This document shows positions 47,003-56,563 of a stretch of DNA of 64,000 nt, piece by piece. The stretch is from Oscillospiraceae bacterium (GTDB taxonomy: Bacteria > Bacillota > Clostridia > Oscillospirales > CAG-272). The stretch covers positions 1-64,000 of the forward strand of contig CP091718.1 of the NCBI GenBank assembly GCA_022009675.1, read 5' to 3'. Position 1 is the stretch's first letter, and every line of letters starts with the position of its first letter. Position numbers and translations under genes: made by a program. The notes beneath the pieces were generated by a model. It worked only from the letters and a program-made list of their open reading frames with translations. It searched no databases and was not told the DNA's origin.

Positions 47003-47470
47003 ATGTGGATAAGAGTCCAAGTACAGATAGAAGCGCAAAAATTATCCTTTGAAATCAAATCAAACGGTTTATATCAGTTATGTGGGCTACAGCATATCAT
47101 CGAACTACAGGATGAAATCAATAGTATTTTTATCCTTAAGGACATGATTATTATAATTACAGAGGACCGTGATTTTCGTCATGGGTACAGACCTACATCT
47201 TATATCAAAGATAACAGACAAATCAACAACATTGATGCGTATGACTGGCAAGGAAATCATTTATGGAATATTGGCGATATCGTAGGAGACATCAAAAGGG
47301 CCTTTGACGGCGGGGGCCTAACAACAAAAGCATCTGTACAACAAGATAACCGTTTACTCGATGTAGGCGATTGCTCCTCAGATCTGTTTTACTGTATAGC
47401 AGACGCGCGCCGTTTCCTGATTGGCCCTATTCAAAAAAGCATATTGGAAATCAAGTGCGGAAAATGGTAA
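47003..47470 (+). CDS. hypothetical protein
   Basis: An intact 155-residue frame with AAGGAG eight bases before the ATG. I do not recognise the family. The sequence is soluble, rich in Ile and Asp, and has no signal peptide or membrane segment; HLWNIGDIVGDIKRAFDGGG is the most conserved-looking part. It lies between the IS630 fragment and an IS5 fragment, 11 bases before the IS5 end, and is more AT-rich than the surface genes. Confidence 0.65.
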   Translation: MWIRVQVQIEAQKLSFEIKSNGLYQLCGLQHIIELQDEINSIFILKDMIIIITEDRDFRHGYRPTSYIKDNRQINNIDAYDWQGNHLWNIGDIVGDIKRAFDGGGLTTKASVQQDNRLLDVGDCSSDLFYCIADARRFLIGPIQKSILEIKCGKW

Positions 47471-47480
47471 CAATAATTAA

Positions 47481-48231
47481 GGAAACACTGATTAATGTAA
47501 GCCTTGCAAAAATATACGAAAAGTAGTATAATAGAGGAAAGCAAAGCAAGGCAGGTGTGCGGTATGAAAGATCAGATAACATTGACGGATGTTGAATACG
47601 GAAACCGGAAAAAGACGACGAAGCGGGAGGAATTTCTCAACAAGATGGAAGAGATCATCCCGTGGAAAGCATGGGTAGAAATGATCAGACCGTACTATCC
47701 GAAGGGAGAGCATGGGCGACCTGTTCGGGGGTATCGAGACGATGCTGCGGATGTATCTGATGCAGACATGGTTCAACCTGTCCGACGAAGGGACAGAGGA
47801 CGCCATATATGACAGCTACGCCATGCGTAGTTTTTCCTTGGCATAAATTTTTATGACGGAACAGGTTCCGGATGCGACAACCTTGCTGAAGTTCCGAAAC
47901 AGGAGGATGTCATAAAGGATGAACACCTGTCCCAAATCGATTACCGCATTTGTAAGCGTCCCTCCAGCCTGAAAACATCCAAAGACTATGAGGGGAATCA
48001 ACTGGGAAAAGCAAATGGAAAATCGCATCTCATCGATTCGCTGTAAGGTAGAGCACGCCTTTCTCATAGTCAAACGGGATTTCGGGTATAGGAAAGTTGC
48101 ATACCGTGGCATTGCCAAGAACATGAACCGGTTCCATGTTCTGTTCGGGTGTGCCAACCTGTTGATGTGCATCCGGGCCGGGCGCACCGAACAGTTCCGG
48201 AATAAACAAGTTGCGCCTGCAGTAGGATAAC
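47481..48231 (+). mobile_element. IS5-family element copy A, internally deleted
   Basis: The left end GGAAACACTGATTAATGTAA begins at 47481 after TAA. The transposase starts at 47564 (MKDQITLTDVEYGNRKKTT) and runs to DSYAMRSF and DATTLLKFR near 47900. It then jumps directly to HLSQIDYRICKRPSSLKTSK and the C-terminus NRISSIRCKVEHAFLIVKRD, ending at 48230. The middle third with most of the catalytic core is gone, and one extra shift lies near 47835. Bases 48232-48390 hold no recognisable gene; the right end of the element was not located. Confidence 0.82.
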
Positions 48232-48394
48232 TATGCCCATTTGAGGGTAATTCCCCCTCATTGGGGACGAAAAACCGGCTCAGTCGGTGCTTGCGTGGCT
48301 GTTTTTCGACTTTTGCTTGTGATCCTTGATGTTTTATTCATCATTTTATGCATGATTGAATGTTCGGGAGATTTGGAGGCGAGTTATTCAGCGG

Positions 48395-48466
48395 TTCCTT
48401 AAGAAAATTTGTGAGGCAATGAATTGTAGTATAGAGAATGTAATTGAATTTTTTTACCAGAGGAAA
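48395..48466 (+). pseudogene. C-terminal remnant of a Cro/CI-type HTH regulator
   Basis: The frame reads LKKICEAMNCSIENVIEFF, which is the last helix and tail typical of small Cro/CI (YozG-like) regulators. No helix-turn-helix remains upstream, where the IS5 fragment ends. It lies 25 bases before the next gene and may have been the regulator of the AT-rich module. Confidence 0.4.
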
Positions 48467-48490
48467 AATAATTTATTTTTGGGGATTGCT

Positions 48491-49321
48491 ATGTCGTCAA
48501 TAACACAAGGAACAGTAATAAGTGGAGTAAGATCCGAGAAATATAAGGGTATAAATTGTTATGCTATTGTCATTAATGCGCGATGTGATTTAGCACAAAG
48601 GTAAAAGCCAATAAGATATATTACCTTATTGCAATGTCATTGGAAGAATGGGTCTTTTTCTTCAATTGGATTTTTCCACCACTTTTTAATAGTAAAATCA
48701 ATGATATAGGTAAAAATAAAACAAAAAAATCGAGAGTGAAGGGTTGAGCTGGGAGGATTTGCAAGACTTTTTCTCCTGTTGATTTCAACAAAGTAATTGA
48801 ATCTACCAGCTTTAAGGGGAAAGAGAAAGATAGTGTAAAGGTTGAGTTCCTCCAATTTTTCTCACTTAAGATCTGACAAATTAAGCATTGAAGAAAAAAA
48901 GAGAAATAATGAAAAACAACAAAAAAATTAGTAAACAATGCTGAAATGTCAAATGGAAAGAATTCAAACTACCTTATACTCCCGAGTACCGCTTTGAAAG
49001 AAGTGGTAGTTGACAGTAGCATTATTGTTGATTTAAAAAGAATTGGATTACTTAGACTTAAAAGCAAAAAGATGCGTTGCTTAAATATGATATTGATAAT
49101 AAAAAAACATTAGACTTTCAGAGGATGAAAAAAATGTTTTTAACGAAAAAGTATTTTTGTTCTTGATCCCCCAGGGTATGCAATGGTAGTTGATGAGGTG
49201 GATTCGCCGTGGATCGAATACATAGTGCAACATTTCGCAAAATGCATTTACGCGAGTAGGTGTTGACAATCTATCTAAAGAACAAATAGAAGAGACTATT
49301 AACACAATATCGGATAATTAA
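48491..49321 (+). CDS. unknown protein, first gene of an AT-rich module
   Basis: I do not recognise the family. The start MSSITQGTVISGVRSEKYKG is followed by CYAIVINARCDLAQ and YYLIAMSLEEW. The frame then moves several times (near 48600, 48735, 48870, 48950 and 49070-49140) through NKVIESTSFKGKEKD and VDLKRIGLLRLKSKK to a clear end, SPWIEYIVQHFAK, then SKEQIEETINTISDN. The corrected length is about 270 residues, without membrane segments. GGGGA lies before the ATG. It ends 14 bases before the helicase gene, so the two form a pair. A similar G-V-I-x-x-x-C-D-L-A-Q motif occurs in uncharacterised bacterial proteins, as far as I recall. Confidence 0.55.
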
Positions 49322-49335
49322 AGGAGAAGAGAAGT

Positions 49336-51658
49336 ATGAAATATATTGCTTTTTGACAAAAAGTGCTATAGAATATATTGCAAGCACCAAAGAGATGCAA
49401 AGTATTGAATTTGCTGAAGGAAAACTTTTTATTGATATTATCAGAGGAACGGTTAGAGGGGAAAGCACAGAATCATTGTACATTAATTATTCCAAAACTG
49501 GATTGTTTTTTGTTGGTGCACATCCTTCAAAAAGTATATTGGTTTTTGATTTGGAGCAGAGTGAAATAACTCAAAAAGAAACTGACGATGACAATCTTCT
49601 GTTGGCTTTCCAGAAAACATTTCGAACCGCTATCAGAATATGGCATCAGCAACCATTTACATCGTCAGAAAGAATGCATGGAACAAAGTCAATTATTTTT
49701 CCCATACGTATTTTTCCGATAGGAGAAGAGTTGTTATTGAACGGAGTCCAAATAGCGAAAGATTGACTAAACGAGGAATAATTCGTCCATTATTAATATA
49801 TAAATATGGAGCGGAAGATGCGCCTCATGTAGAAGAGTTGCCAAGCGTAAAAAAATCTTGAAGATGCTGGCGAAGAATTATTAGCTCAAAATGCCGAAAT
49901 TATTAGACATTTTTAGATCATTTGAGGAAAAAAAGTTCTGATAATAAAAGTATAAATCCTTTGATACACGAGAGTTCAAACGAGCATGTTGGGAATGGAG
50001 GATTTAAGTATTTGAATTATGAAACACAACTTCAAAGACTAACTACCACGCAAAAAGCGGTTGTCGAAAACAAGAATATAGCTTCTCCTATTCGAATTGA
50101 GGGACCAGCAGGCACGGGAAAAAAACTGCTTCTATGATTTTTGCGTTCATACAGAATACTGGAGGAAAAAAGAAAAGACAGGGATACCTTATAAAAATTT
50201 TGTATGTAGCACATAGTGAATCAACGAAACAGGACGTTTATAATAGTTTTTTTCGTTGCTTGAAAATTCAAGTTTGTATTTAGAGGAGACTGCAAAACAA
50301 AAAAATACAGTTTACTACGCTGTTTAATTATTGCATTAACTCTTTGGACCTGACATCTTCAGAGGTCATTGAGAATGATGCGGCAGAAGCTAAGCAGACT
50401 CAAAAAAACTGTTGATTGCAGAAGCGGCGGATACAATTATTTCTTCTAAATATAAGACATACAAACCTGTGTTATCCGAAGAATTCAACAAATTATTTGA
50501 TGAGAGATATACGCCCAAAGGGGTTTTGGTTTCCCTTCTTCAGCATGAGTTTAGTGTCCAAATAAAAAGGAAGGACGGATGGCTCTATTGAGGAATATCT
50601 ACTGTTATCTCCGATTCCCAATGCACTGCCTGCAAGATCTGAAAATGAAAAATTTGTGTATTCAATATTTCAAGAATATCAACGAATGCTTGCTGTCACA
50701 AATGTTTATGACAATGATGATATAACGGTAGCGGCTCTGTCGAAATGGAATACTCAATTTGGAGAAGGGAGCGATTGACTCAAGGATTCGATTATTTGTT
50801 TGTTGATGAAATGCATTTATTTAGCCTTAACGAACAGCATACTTTTTCACTGTTTGACGAAAAGATCTCAATCAGAAAAAAACATTCCTATTTGTTTTTG
50901 CTTTGGATTATAGCCAAGCAATAGGAGACCGCGGTGATATTTCTCAAGATTATATTGAAAAAGTGTTTGGAGAATCCGAACGTAATAACTATAAAACAGT
51001 ATTTCGTTCTTCTCAACAAATTACAGACTTTTGCGCAGCAATAGCGGCTTCGGGAGCTCTTATGTTTCAATCAAATTATAGAAACCCGTATGATGCTCCT
51101 GCAAGTGGTTTCACGAGTCAAGAAGAGGCTTGGTGTTCTACACCGGAGTTGCATATGTATGGCGATGATGACGCTATGATGGGCTCTTTAAAGCAACATA
51201 TTGAAAAGTGTAAAAAGATTTACAGTGCAAGAATTCCGAAATAGCTATTATTTCTTTTTGAAGACTCATTGCTTTATCCCGAAAAAAATTGAAGCTTTAT
51301 CTCAAAAATATTAATAGTGAATTTTTTTGGTGTTGAGAGATCGCGAAACAGTGAATGTAAGATATTCAAGCGGTAAGAGTGATCCTATAGTTTTTGTCGA
51401 GTCCCTATAATGTCAATGGACTTGAATTTAAGTGTGTAATTTTTGGTCGGTGTTGATGAAGGTCGTGTTCCTCAAAATGTAGGAGTTACTGATATATCTG
51501 CCAACTATATTAAATATTCCGCATTCAATCAGCTGTATTTGACATCATCACGTGCTAAGTTTAGATTGATTTTAATTGGAAACTCATTGCATGGGGTATC
51601 ATCTTGTCTTCAATATGCAATTGAGAATGAAAGATTAGAAGTTTCGACTCACAACTAG
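49336..51658 (+). CDS. SF1 (UvrD-like) helicase with unknown N-terminal domain
   Basis: About 770 residues after frame repair. The ATG at 49336 follows AGGAG by nine bases. The first 200 residues (MKYIAFLTKSAIEYIASTKE to HVEELPSVKK) match nothing I know. The helicase part shows a Q-motif-like LTTTQKAVV, Walker A GPAGTGK (50101-50125), motif II FVDEMH (about 50795), a motif IV-like VFRSSQQITDF, motif V NGLEFKCVIFVGVDEG and motif VI NQLYLTSSRAK. It is cut by roughly ten shifts. The last codon TAG uses the first base of the following IS, so the native C-terminus may be altered. SF1 helicases in small AT-rich gene pairs are often part of phage defence; that role is only a guess here. Confidence 0.7.
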
Positions 51659-51700
51659 AGCATGTTGACACTAAGGTCAAAAATATGATATAATAAATAC

Positions 51701-52458
51701 ATGAATATCACAAAAGCGCAGTACGCAAGAATCGAAAAGTATTTTCCGGTTCAGCGTGGGAATGTAAAAATCGACAATTACACATTTATCAACGCTATCT
51801 TGTATATTACCGAAAATGGGTGCAAGTGGAGGGCACTTCCAGAGAAATACGGCAAATGGAATAGCATTTACCAAAGATTTAAAAGATGGTGTGAAAATGG
51901 CGTAATACAGCGTATTTTTAATGCGCTGCAGCAGGAAAAAATTATTGCGATCAAAGTAGAAGTGCTGGCTTTGGACAGTACCTCTTGTGAATTGCACCCT
52001 GACGCACATGGCGCTTTAAAAAACACGGACAACAATGTATCGGGAAATCAAAGGGCGGATGGAATACCAAGCTTCACGTGGTATCCGCAAATGACAAGGT
52101 CATTGTCGGAATGCACTTATCCGGTGGAAACTGTCACGACGCCCCACAAGGAAGAATCTCAATCGAAAACATAGGAGATAGCTATTCGGGAATTCCGTAC
52201 TTAATGGATAGAGCTTATGAGGGTGATAAAACAAGAGAACTCTGCCAGTCTTACGAACACAAACCGGTTGTCCCACCAAAGAAAAATCGCATAAATCCGT
52301 GGGAATATGACCATGAACTATATAAGCGAAGGAATATTATCGAAAGACTGTTTCGATGGCTAAAAGCGTTTCGCAGAGTGTGTACAAGATATGATAAACT
52401 CGATGTTATCTTCCTGTCGTTCGTTCAAATCGCGTGCGTCTTCATGTGGCTAAAATAG
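51701..52458 (+). CDS. IS5-family transposase, two frames joined by -1 frameshifting
   Basis: The first frame (51701 on) reads MNITKAQYARIEKYFPVQRG and LALDSTSCELHPDAHGALK; the second, in the -1 frame, continues GKSKGGWNTKLHVVSAND, PYLMDRAYEGDKTRELC and NIIERLFRWLKAFRR to the stop in the right repeat. The DDE residues are split between the two frames. The join lies on an A AAA AAC heptamer (52018-52024), a canonical slippery site. In the IS427 group of IS5 a fused OrfAB is the known transposase, so this break is probably programmed. Confidence 0.85.
52018..52024 (+). promoter_or_regulatory. -1 ribosomal slippery site A_AAA_AAC
   Basis: In the first transposase frame the codons read TTA AAA AAC. 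A one-base backward slip gives AAA AAA CAC and enters exactly the frame that carries the rest of the transposase, with no residue missing (ALK-K-HGQQ). No attempt was made to fold a downstream stimulatory structure. Confidence 0.65.
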
Positions 52459-52471
52459 TGTCAACAGGCTC

Positions 52472-52640
52472 TAATACGGTAATCGTACCGCTGATTCTCC
52501 GATATGCGTATGGATTGCAGGATGTGTTGCCGTACCTGTGCCTGACTGTCGGAATCGGGGAGGTAATTTCTGCGTGGGTACTGGGGCTTGTTCTGTTGGT
52601 AGCCCTGCGCAAAACACGTATCGGGTCGTATGTATCCTGA
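52472..52640 (+). pseudogene. queT: 3' stump of a QueT-family transporter gene
   Basis: The last about 55 codons read VIVPLILRYAYGL and LPYLCLTVGIGEVISAWVLG, then a Leu-rich helix and a basic end before TGA at 52640. This matches the C-terminal membrane helices of QueT-family transporters (queuosine-precursor uptake). The 5' part is absent; the stump starts exactly at the IS end. Its GC-rich codon use resembles the core genome and differs from the AT-rich module on the other side of the IS. Family call from memory of the motif, no search made. Confidence 0.6.
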
Positions 52641-52655
52641 GTTCGGCTGTATATA

Positions 52656-52690
52656 GTACGCCCCAAGCAATCGTTCGGGGCGTGCTTTTT
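52656..52690 (+). terminator. rho-independent terminator after the queT stump
   Basis: ACGCCCC (52658-52664) pairs with GGGGCGT (52677-52683), followed by GC and T5. It stands 16 bases after the stop codon and is probably the original terminator of the transporter gene. Confidence 0.85.
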
Positions 52691-52735
52691 GATTCATTGG
52701 AAGTACAGCCTGATCAATGCGGATTTCTCCGAGTG

Positions 52736-52761
52736 AACAATTTGCATCAAAATTGCACAGA
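52736..52761 (+). repeat. 26-bp target duplication, left copy
   Basis: These 26 bases are identical to 53977-54002. They abut the left end (TGTA) of the insertion sequence at 52762; the bases just outside differ (G here, A there). The core CAATTTGCATCAAAATTG is an imperfect palindrome. Confidence 0.9.
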
Positions 52762-53976
52762 TGTATATTTGTCAATGATGTGAGACCAAAAAGAAGAAAA
52801 AATAATCAAGTCCAAAGAATCGTGAAACGCCCTGCGGGTGTAGAGAGGGAGGGACGGAGCGAAGCGGAGGAACGACCGAACGAAGCCCGCAGGGCGGCGC
52901 GTCGAGGAGAGATCATTGCCCGCTAAGGTCCTTTTGAACCTGATTCGGACTTTTCCATCCGAGAACCGCCATGGGAATGTTGTTGGAACGGTACAAATAC
53001 CGCTTCATCTGCGTCTGCAGGTCAGAGAAGGAATAGAAGCGCAGATCATTGTAAAACCGTTCTTGGTCGTTCCGATGACTCCTTTCCACTTTTCCGTTAT
53101 GCCACGGTGTCCGCGGTCGGATCAATTTGTGCCGGATGCGGTATCTGTTGCAAAACACATCCAAGGGGTGGATGCGGCTTGTTTTAGACGGATGCGTAAA
53201 CTCCCCGCCGTTATCTGTTTGCAGGATACCCGGAGCATAGCCGAAGAACAGAATCGCCCGTTTGAGAAAGTCTACGGTGGAAAAGCTGCTGTGTTCCTCA
53301 TATGCATAGAGAAACCGTTTCGGGACGCTTCCTCTATGACCGTATATTGATAGAATTTCTGCCCATCCTTGCCGGAATAACAGGCATTCGGCACATATCT
53401 GACATCCATTTGCCATTTTTCGCCGATAGAGGTCGGTGTATCGTATGTTCCGGTGTGTTTGGACTTTTTCTTTGTGGATTCGGGTTTCTTCCTGAATCCG
53501 AGACGGACGAATACGCGGTATAGGGAACCGGGATGACGGCGGTAGGCTTTGTCTTCCCGCAACTTGCCGTACAGTTCGCAGACGGAGATGTTCGGATTCC
53601 GGCGGTGGTAATCGCAGATCCACTTCAATTCCTGTTCGGTGTGGGCATTGGGGTGCGAAGTATGCGGTTTGTGGGACTTGTTCTGCAAGGATTCCCTTGT
53701 TCCGTCATAGGCGCGGTTCCAGCGCATCAGGGAGGCTTTTGAGATGTGATACCGCCGACAGACGAAAGAAATGTCCTTTGTTTGCCGATAAATTTCCACT
53801 GCGTGCAATTTTGTTTCCAAAAGGTGTGGACAATAGCGCTTTTTTGTGGTATAATCATTCATGGTGATTGAGTCCTTTCTGTTGAGTGGGGTTAGGGGTA
53901 ATTCTATTCTATCAGAACTCAATCACTTTTTCTATAGTTTTTTCACTTTTGGTCTCACATCTATTGTAACACTACA
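52762..53976 (-). mobile_element. 1,215-bp IS with DDE integrase-type transposase (IS1202/IS481-like)
   Basis: Ends are 26-bp imperfect inverted repeats beginning TGTA and closing with GATGTGAGACC (52762-52787 and, inverted, 53951-53976). The termini are TG...CA as in retroviral-type integrases. A perfect 26-bp direct repeat flanks it. Near the 3' side of the transposase gene lies a GC-rich inverted repeat (CGCCCTGCGGG at 52829 and CCCGCAGGGCG at 52885). Such a long duplication is atypical for IS3 or IS481 and recalls the IS1202 group. Confidence 0.85.
52913..53862 (-). CDS. DDE transposase of the 1,215-bp IS
   Basis: About 316 residues. I chose the ATG at 53862 (MNDYTTKKRYCPHLL), which has AGGA nine bases before it, over upstream codons that lie in the end region. 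An N-terminal helix-turn-helix (CRRYHISKASLMRW) is followed by the integrase core with DDE residues in WQMDVRYVP, LQTDNGGEF and WHNGKVERSHR. One shift near 53290 (after EEASR) divides the core. It could move the element if that shift is a sequencing error. Confidence 0.88.
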
Positions 53977-54002
53977 AACAATTTGCATCAAAATTGCACA
54001 GA
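53977..54002 (+). repeat. 26-bp target duplication, right copy
   Basis: Identical to 52736-52761 and directly adjacent to the right end of the IS at 53976. It lies only four bases before the -35 box of the next gene, so the IS landed immediately upstream of a promoter. Confidence 0.9.
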
Positions 54003-54006
54003 AGCA

Positions 54007-54035
54007 TTGACAGATGGCGAGCAAAATGGTATAAT
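54007..54035 (+). promoter_or_regulatory. consensus sigma-A promoter
   Basis: TTGACA (54007-54012), 17 bases, TATAAT (54030-54035). It is a perfect consensus promoter 70 bases before the start of the glycosidase-like lipoprotein gene. Confidence 0.9.
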
Positions 54036-54104
54036 GCGTGTATGCGATGCTGTTCGCAGACTCTACACAATACACAATGAAAGCCGAGAAAAGGAGAATA
54101 GTTA

Positions 54105-56513
54105 ATGCGAATGAAGTATTCAGCCAAACGTTTGTTTCGCTTGATTCCCGCGATGGCTCTGCTGTTGCTGGGTTGCTGCGCTGTGACCGGATGCACCGGA
54201 AACGGCGGTGAGGAAACCTCTGCCACGGGGACACAGCACGTAGAGGAATCGGGAGAACCGACTGGTTCTGACCAACACACGGAAACTGAGACGCCCACCG
54301 AGCCTTGGACGGAATCCGGCACCACGGAAGAGACTGCCGAGTCTGAGACGATTCCGCCGGAGGATCCTGCACTCAATGTCTTCCCCACCGAGGGGGATAA
54401 CATTGAAATCGGCATTTTCTGGGAGCCGCCTGCAAAGTTCACGACGCCCCAGCAGTACGATTGGATCCGGGATGCGCATATCACCTTTATCGAGATGACC
54501 AACCGTGAGCTGATCAGCGGTAAGGACGGCCCTCAGAATGAGCTGAAGCTTGCCGCCGAGCGTGGAATCGGCGTGACGTACAATCCCGGTGCGGACGGCA
54601 AGAATATTATGTCCATGACCGATGCCCAGTTGGTAGATTACCTGACCCGTTTGCAGGATGATCCTACTATCATCGGTATCCATGTCGTTGACGAGCCGAC
54701 CAATCCGTGGGCATACGGACGCGTCTGCCGGATCATCAAGCAGAACGGACTGTGCGCACGCCTCAATTTCCTGCCTTCCTTTGCAACTTGGGTGTTTGAG
54801 AACTACCAGGGTCACGTAGAGGATACCATCATCGCGACCGGGCGGGAGAATTACAGTTACCTTTCCTACGACCAGTACCCGTTCCCCTATAACGGCGGGA
54901 ATCCGTCCGCCATGTACGCCAACCTGAACCAGTTCCGCGAAATCGGTCTGAAGTACGATGTGCCTACCGCGTTCTACATTCAGTCCATCGGTGAGCACGG
55001 AAACTTCCGTCGCACCAACGGCAACGAAATCCGGTTGCATACTTCTGCCGGCCTTGCATACGGGATCAAGTCCTATACCTACTTCACATGGTGGACGACC
55101 GGCTTCTGTGATCCGGCAGATTACGGAATCATCTCTCCTTACGGCGAGAAGACCGATATTTACGATGATGTCACCGAAATCAACGCACAGGTGCTGAAGG
55201 TGGGGCGTCTGCTCCGTCGGCTGGATGCGCTGGAGGTGTACCACAACCGCGGCACGGAGGCGGGCGTGACGTCATTGAACAGAAATACTGCGCCCATTTA
55301 CCCGGAGACCGGACGCTTTATCGTTTCCTTGATGCAGGATCGTGAGACAGGGCGTGACTACATCATGCTGGTCAATAAGCACTACAAGAAGGAAACGACT
55401 GCTGAGTTCTCCCTGTCTGACCGTATTACGCATTTGTACAACTGTACCAATGCCTCCTACGAGGAAATGGATATTTCCTCCGGAAAGGTTACCCTGACCT
55501 TCCAGCCCGGTGGCTTTATCCTGCTCGCGGTTGGTCAGCATGACAACATTGTGGATAAGGTCGTGGATGTTGATAAGGACAATCTGGCGAAGAATAAGCC
55601 TGTTTCTGTCAGCGAGGTTAACCCCGGTAACGGCTGGTATGCGTATACGCTGACGGACGGAAACCGTACCGATGAAAACAGCGTTGGCCGCGGCTGGCGC
55701 ACAAGCTCTGAGCAGGGCTTTGTCACGGTGGATTTCCTCCGCGATGTGACCTTCAACCGCGTTGACCTATACCCTACCGGTTCAGGCTACGATATGGCAG
55801 AGGCGTTCCCGCGTGATTTTGCCATTCAGTTCTCCGTCGACGGCGAAACCTGGATTGATATTCTTACCAAGACGGACTACAAGGATGTAGCCAACGCTGT
55901 TCCCAGCTTCCAGTTTGAGGCGGTGACAGCCCGTTATGTCCGCGTGTACGTTACGCGCGGTACCGGAAGCGGTTTTGCCCTTGCCGAGATTGAGGTCTTC
56001 CATGACGATGGCAGTCTGCCTCCGGCGGACAGTTCGCACTACAAGACAGCGGGCGGCGAGGATGGCGGAACCAACGTGGCATTGAATCGCCCGGTGACGG
56101 CATCCAGCAACCTGGCGGGCTGGGATCCTTCCAGACTGACCGACGGAAACCATGGCACGTTGTGGTCGTCTGCTCTGAACCGGCACGCGACAGCTGACGA
56201 GGAGGAGTACTTTACGGTTGACCTGATGGATGCCTACACGCTGGATCGCATCGTGTTGATCCCGCGTGTCAACGACGAGTACTTCCCACAGATCTTTGAG
56301 GTGCAGGTTTCAGACGATGGGGAGACCTTCACCACCGTCAAGACGGTGGAGTATCCGACGCAGAACAAGGGGACCGTTCCGATTACCGTGAAGCTGGAGG
56401 ATACCGTCCAGGCGAGGTATGTACGTATTCGTGCGACCAAGTTGCGTGACCTCGCCGGCTTCGGAGATGGCTTCCTGTTCCAGTTCTCCGAGATTGAAAT
56501 TTACAACATGTAA
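54105..56513 (+). CDS. glycosidase-like lipoprotein with two discoidin domains
   Basis: An unbroken 802-residue frame with AAGGAG eight bases before the ATG. The signal peptide ends in VTGC, giving a lipid-anchored protein, followed by a Thr/Glu-rich linker (residues 25-90). Residues about 95-460 look like a TIM-barrel hydrolase: WEPPAKFTTPQQYDWIRDAH, GIHVVDEPTNPWAYGRV with a possible acid/base Glu, LSYDQYPFP and YFTWWTTG. Two F5/8-type C (CBM32-like) domains follow, about 490-630 (NKPVSVSEVNPGNGWYAY, TARYVRVYVTRG) and 655-800 (NRPVTASSNLAGWDPSRLTD, ARYVRIRATKL). It probably binds and cleaves a glycan outside the cell. The substrate and the glycoside hydrolase family are not assigned. Confidence 0.85.
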   Translation: MRMKYSAKRLFRLIPAMALLLLGCCAVTGCTGNGGEETSATGTQHVEESGEPTGSDQHTETETPTEPWTESGTTEETAESETIPPEDPALNVFPTEGDNIEIGIFWEPPAKFTTPQQYDWIRDAHITFIEMTNRELISGKDGPQNELKLAAERGIGVTYNPGADGKNIMSMTDAQLVDYLTRLQDDPTIIGIHVVDEPTNPWAYGRVCRIIKQNGLCARLNFLPSFATWVFENYQGHVEDTIIATGRENYSYLSYDQYPFPYNGGNPSAMYANLNQFREIGLKYDVPTAFYIQSIGEHGNFRRTNGNEIRLHTSAGLAYGIKSYTYFTWWTTGFCDPADYGIISPYGEKTDIYDDVTEINAQVLKVGRLLRRLDALEVYHNRGTEAGVTSLNRNTAPIYPETGRFIVSLMQDRETGRDYIMLVNKHYKKETTAEFSLSDRITHLYNCTNASYEEMDISSGKVTLTFQPGGFILLAVGQHDNIVDKVVDVDKDNLAKNKPVSVSEVNPGNGWYAYTLTDGNRTDENSVGRGWRTSSEQGFVTVDFLRDVTFNRVDLYPTGSGYDMAEAFPRDFAIQFSVDGETWIDILTKTDYKDVANAVPSFQFEAVTARYVRVYVTRGTGSGFALAEIEVFHDDGSLPPADSSHYKTAGGEDGGTNVALNRPVTASSNLAGWDPSRLTDGNHGTLWSSALNRHATADEEEYFTVDLMDAYTLDRIVLIPRVNDEYFPQIFEVQVSDDGETFTTVKTVEYPTQNKGTVPITVKLEDTVQARYVRIRATKLRDLAGFGDGFLFQFSEIEIYNM

Positions 56514-56563
56514 TTCGTGTTCAAAAAGTTCCGGTGACAGACAAGTGTCTGAATCACCCTTTG

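Larger units (their letters stand above)
51658..52471 (+). mobile_element. complete IS5-family (IS427-like) insertion sequence
   Basis: An 814-bp element bounded by inverted repeats: GAGCATGTTGACACTA at 51658-51673 and its near complement TAGTGTCAACAGGCTC at 52456-52471 (one mismatch). TA stands directly outside each end (51656-51657 and 52472-52473) as the target duplication. Both transposase frames are present, so this copy could be active. It separates the AT-rich helicase module from the queT stump. Confidence 0.88.

Noticed and set aside
52736..54002. The 26-bp repeats as attachment sites of an integrative element
   Set aside because: They abut the inverted terminal repeats of a simple insertion sequence on both sides, and there is no tyrosine or serine recombinase, so a target duplication explains them better.
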